Positions 22,985 through 23,288 of a DNA stretch of 23,288 nucleotides are shown here, piece by piece. The position numbers and the translations under genes are program-made. Every line of letters begins with the position of its first letter. Positions within the stretch are counted from its first letter, which is position 1. The notes under the pieces are model-generated. The model was not told the DNA's origin, did no database searches, and saw only the letters and a program-made list of their open reading frames with translations. This DNA is from a virus, in the IMG/VR virus record IMGVR_UViG_3300032268_000072, positions 1 through 23,288 of that record; one strand, 5' to 3'.

Positions 22985-23288
22985 ATGTATATAAAACCTC
23001 ACCATATTTCATTTAACTATAATCAGCAAGTATTTGGTGGTACTGAGTATCAGGCTAAATATTTACATAAAAATGTAATAAGAAAACTACCTAAGTTAAA
23101 TAAATATCTTTCTATAATAGCCCCAGGTGTAATGCCTTATTATGATTTTATATTAAATCAACCTAAACAAGTTATATTGTGGTTACACAATAGTCCTAAA
23201 CAATTTGCTGAAGAACAATATAACTTTATTAAAAGCCCTGAGTTTGCAGATAAAATTAAATATGTAATTGCTTTATCTGAATCAGAAA
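22985..23288 (+). CDS. Partial glycosyltransferase, GT-B/family 4-like (3' end off window)
   Basis: ATG at 22985 follows the preceding stop after four bases and the frame stays open for 101 codons to the window edge. The start MYIKPHHISFNYNQQVFGGT includes GGTE-x-x-AKYLHK (18-28), the Gly-Gly-x-Glu loop of family 4-type transferases. It is followed by an internal strand VILWLHNSP (63-71) and VIALSESE (94-101), the usual end of the second strand pattern before the acceptor-side helices. The donor-binding half is not in the window. There is no strong ribosome-binding site, so coupling to the upstream gene is likely. Two transferases of different folds in a row suggest a short sugar-modification set. 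Confidence 0.7.
   Translation, partial: MYIKPHHISFNYNQQVFGGTEYQAKYLHKNVIRKLPKLNKYLSIIAPGVMPYYDFILNQPKQVILWLHNSPKQFAEEQYNFIKSPEFADKIKYVIALSESE

Overview
The window is the structural half of a tailed double-stranded DNA phage. In order it holds terminase and portal, a block of large virion-associated proteins, scaffold and major capsid protein, a run of very small basic proteins, a connector-like protein, a fibre, a receptor-binding-type protein and glycosyltransferases. No tape-measure, tail-tube, sheath or baseplate set lies between the capsid and the fibre, so a short-tailed (podovirus-like) virion is the best reading. The capsid protein looks like the N4-gp56 family. Composition is AT-leaning. 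Several of the small and large structural proteins resemble, from memory, families common in phages of actinobacteria, so a low-GC aquatic actinobacterium is a plausible host. That host is an inference and nothing in the sequence proves it.

Region 1 (1-865): a gene truncated by the left edge reads leftward and may be a SprT-like protein. It has a TTGACA-type promoter and a perfect 19-bp palindrome in its leader. It is separated from the rightward structural operon by about 660 bp without a convincing gene. The right part of this gap has a promoter-like pair and a hairpin-rich leader whose last stem overlaps the ribosome-binding site of the terminase.

Region 2 (866-14301): terminase large subunit with an N-terminal helix-turn-helix extension, portal, a 53-aa basic protein, a 151-aa protein, a 1945-aa protein, then proteins of 128, 468, 437 and 35 aa. 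By position and composition the large ones are candidates for internal virion or ejection proteins.

Region 3 (14302-16422): a short hairpin-bearing leader, an acidic coiled-coil scaffold, a major capsid protein with an inserted beta-rich domain, a GNRA-capped hairpin, and a small head protein.

Region 4 (16419-17835): seven tightly packed or overlapping short genes. Three of them encode Lys-rich, strongly basic peptides, and a further basic one lies beside the portal gene.

Region 5 (17832-23288): a connector-like protein, a fibre with an Ala/Ser/Thr-rich shaft, a small beta-rich protein, a protein with six Asp-box-like repeats suggesting a beta-propeller, a GT-A glycosyltransferase, a 72-aa protein, and the start of a GT-B-type glycosyltransferase cut by the right edge.

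From 866 to the right end every gene is on the + strand, mostly with 1-8 nt overlaps, which points to one or a few long late operons with translational coupling. I see no tRNA, CRISPR array, transposon, integrase or lysis gene.
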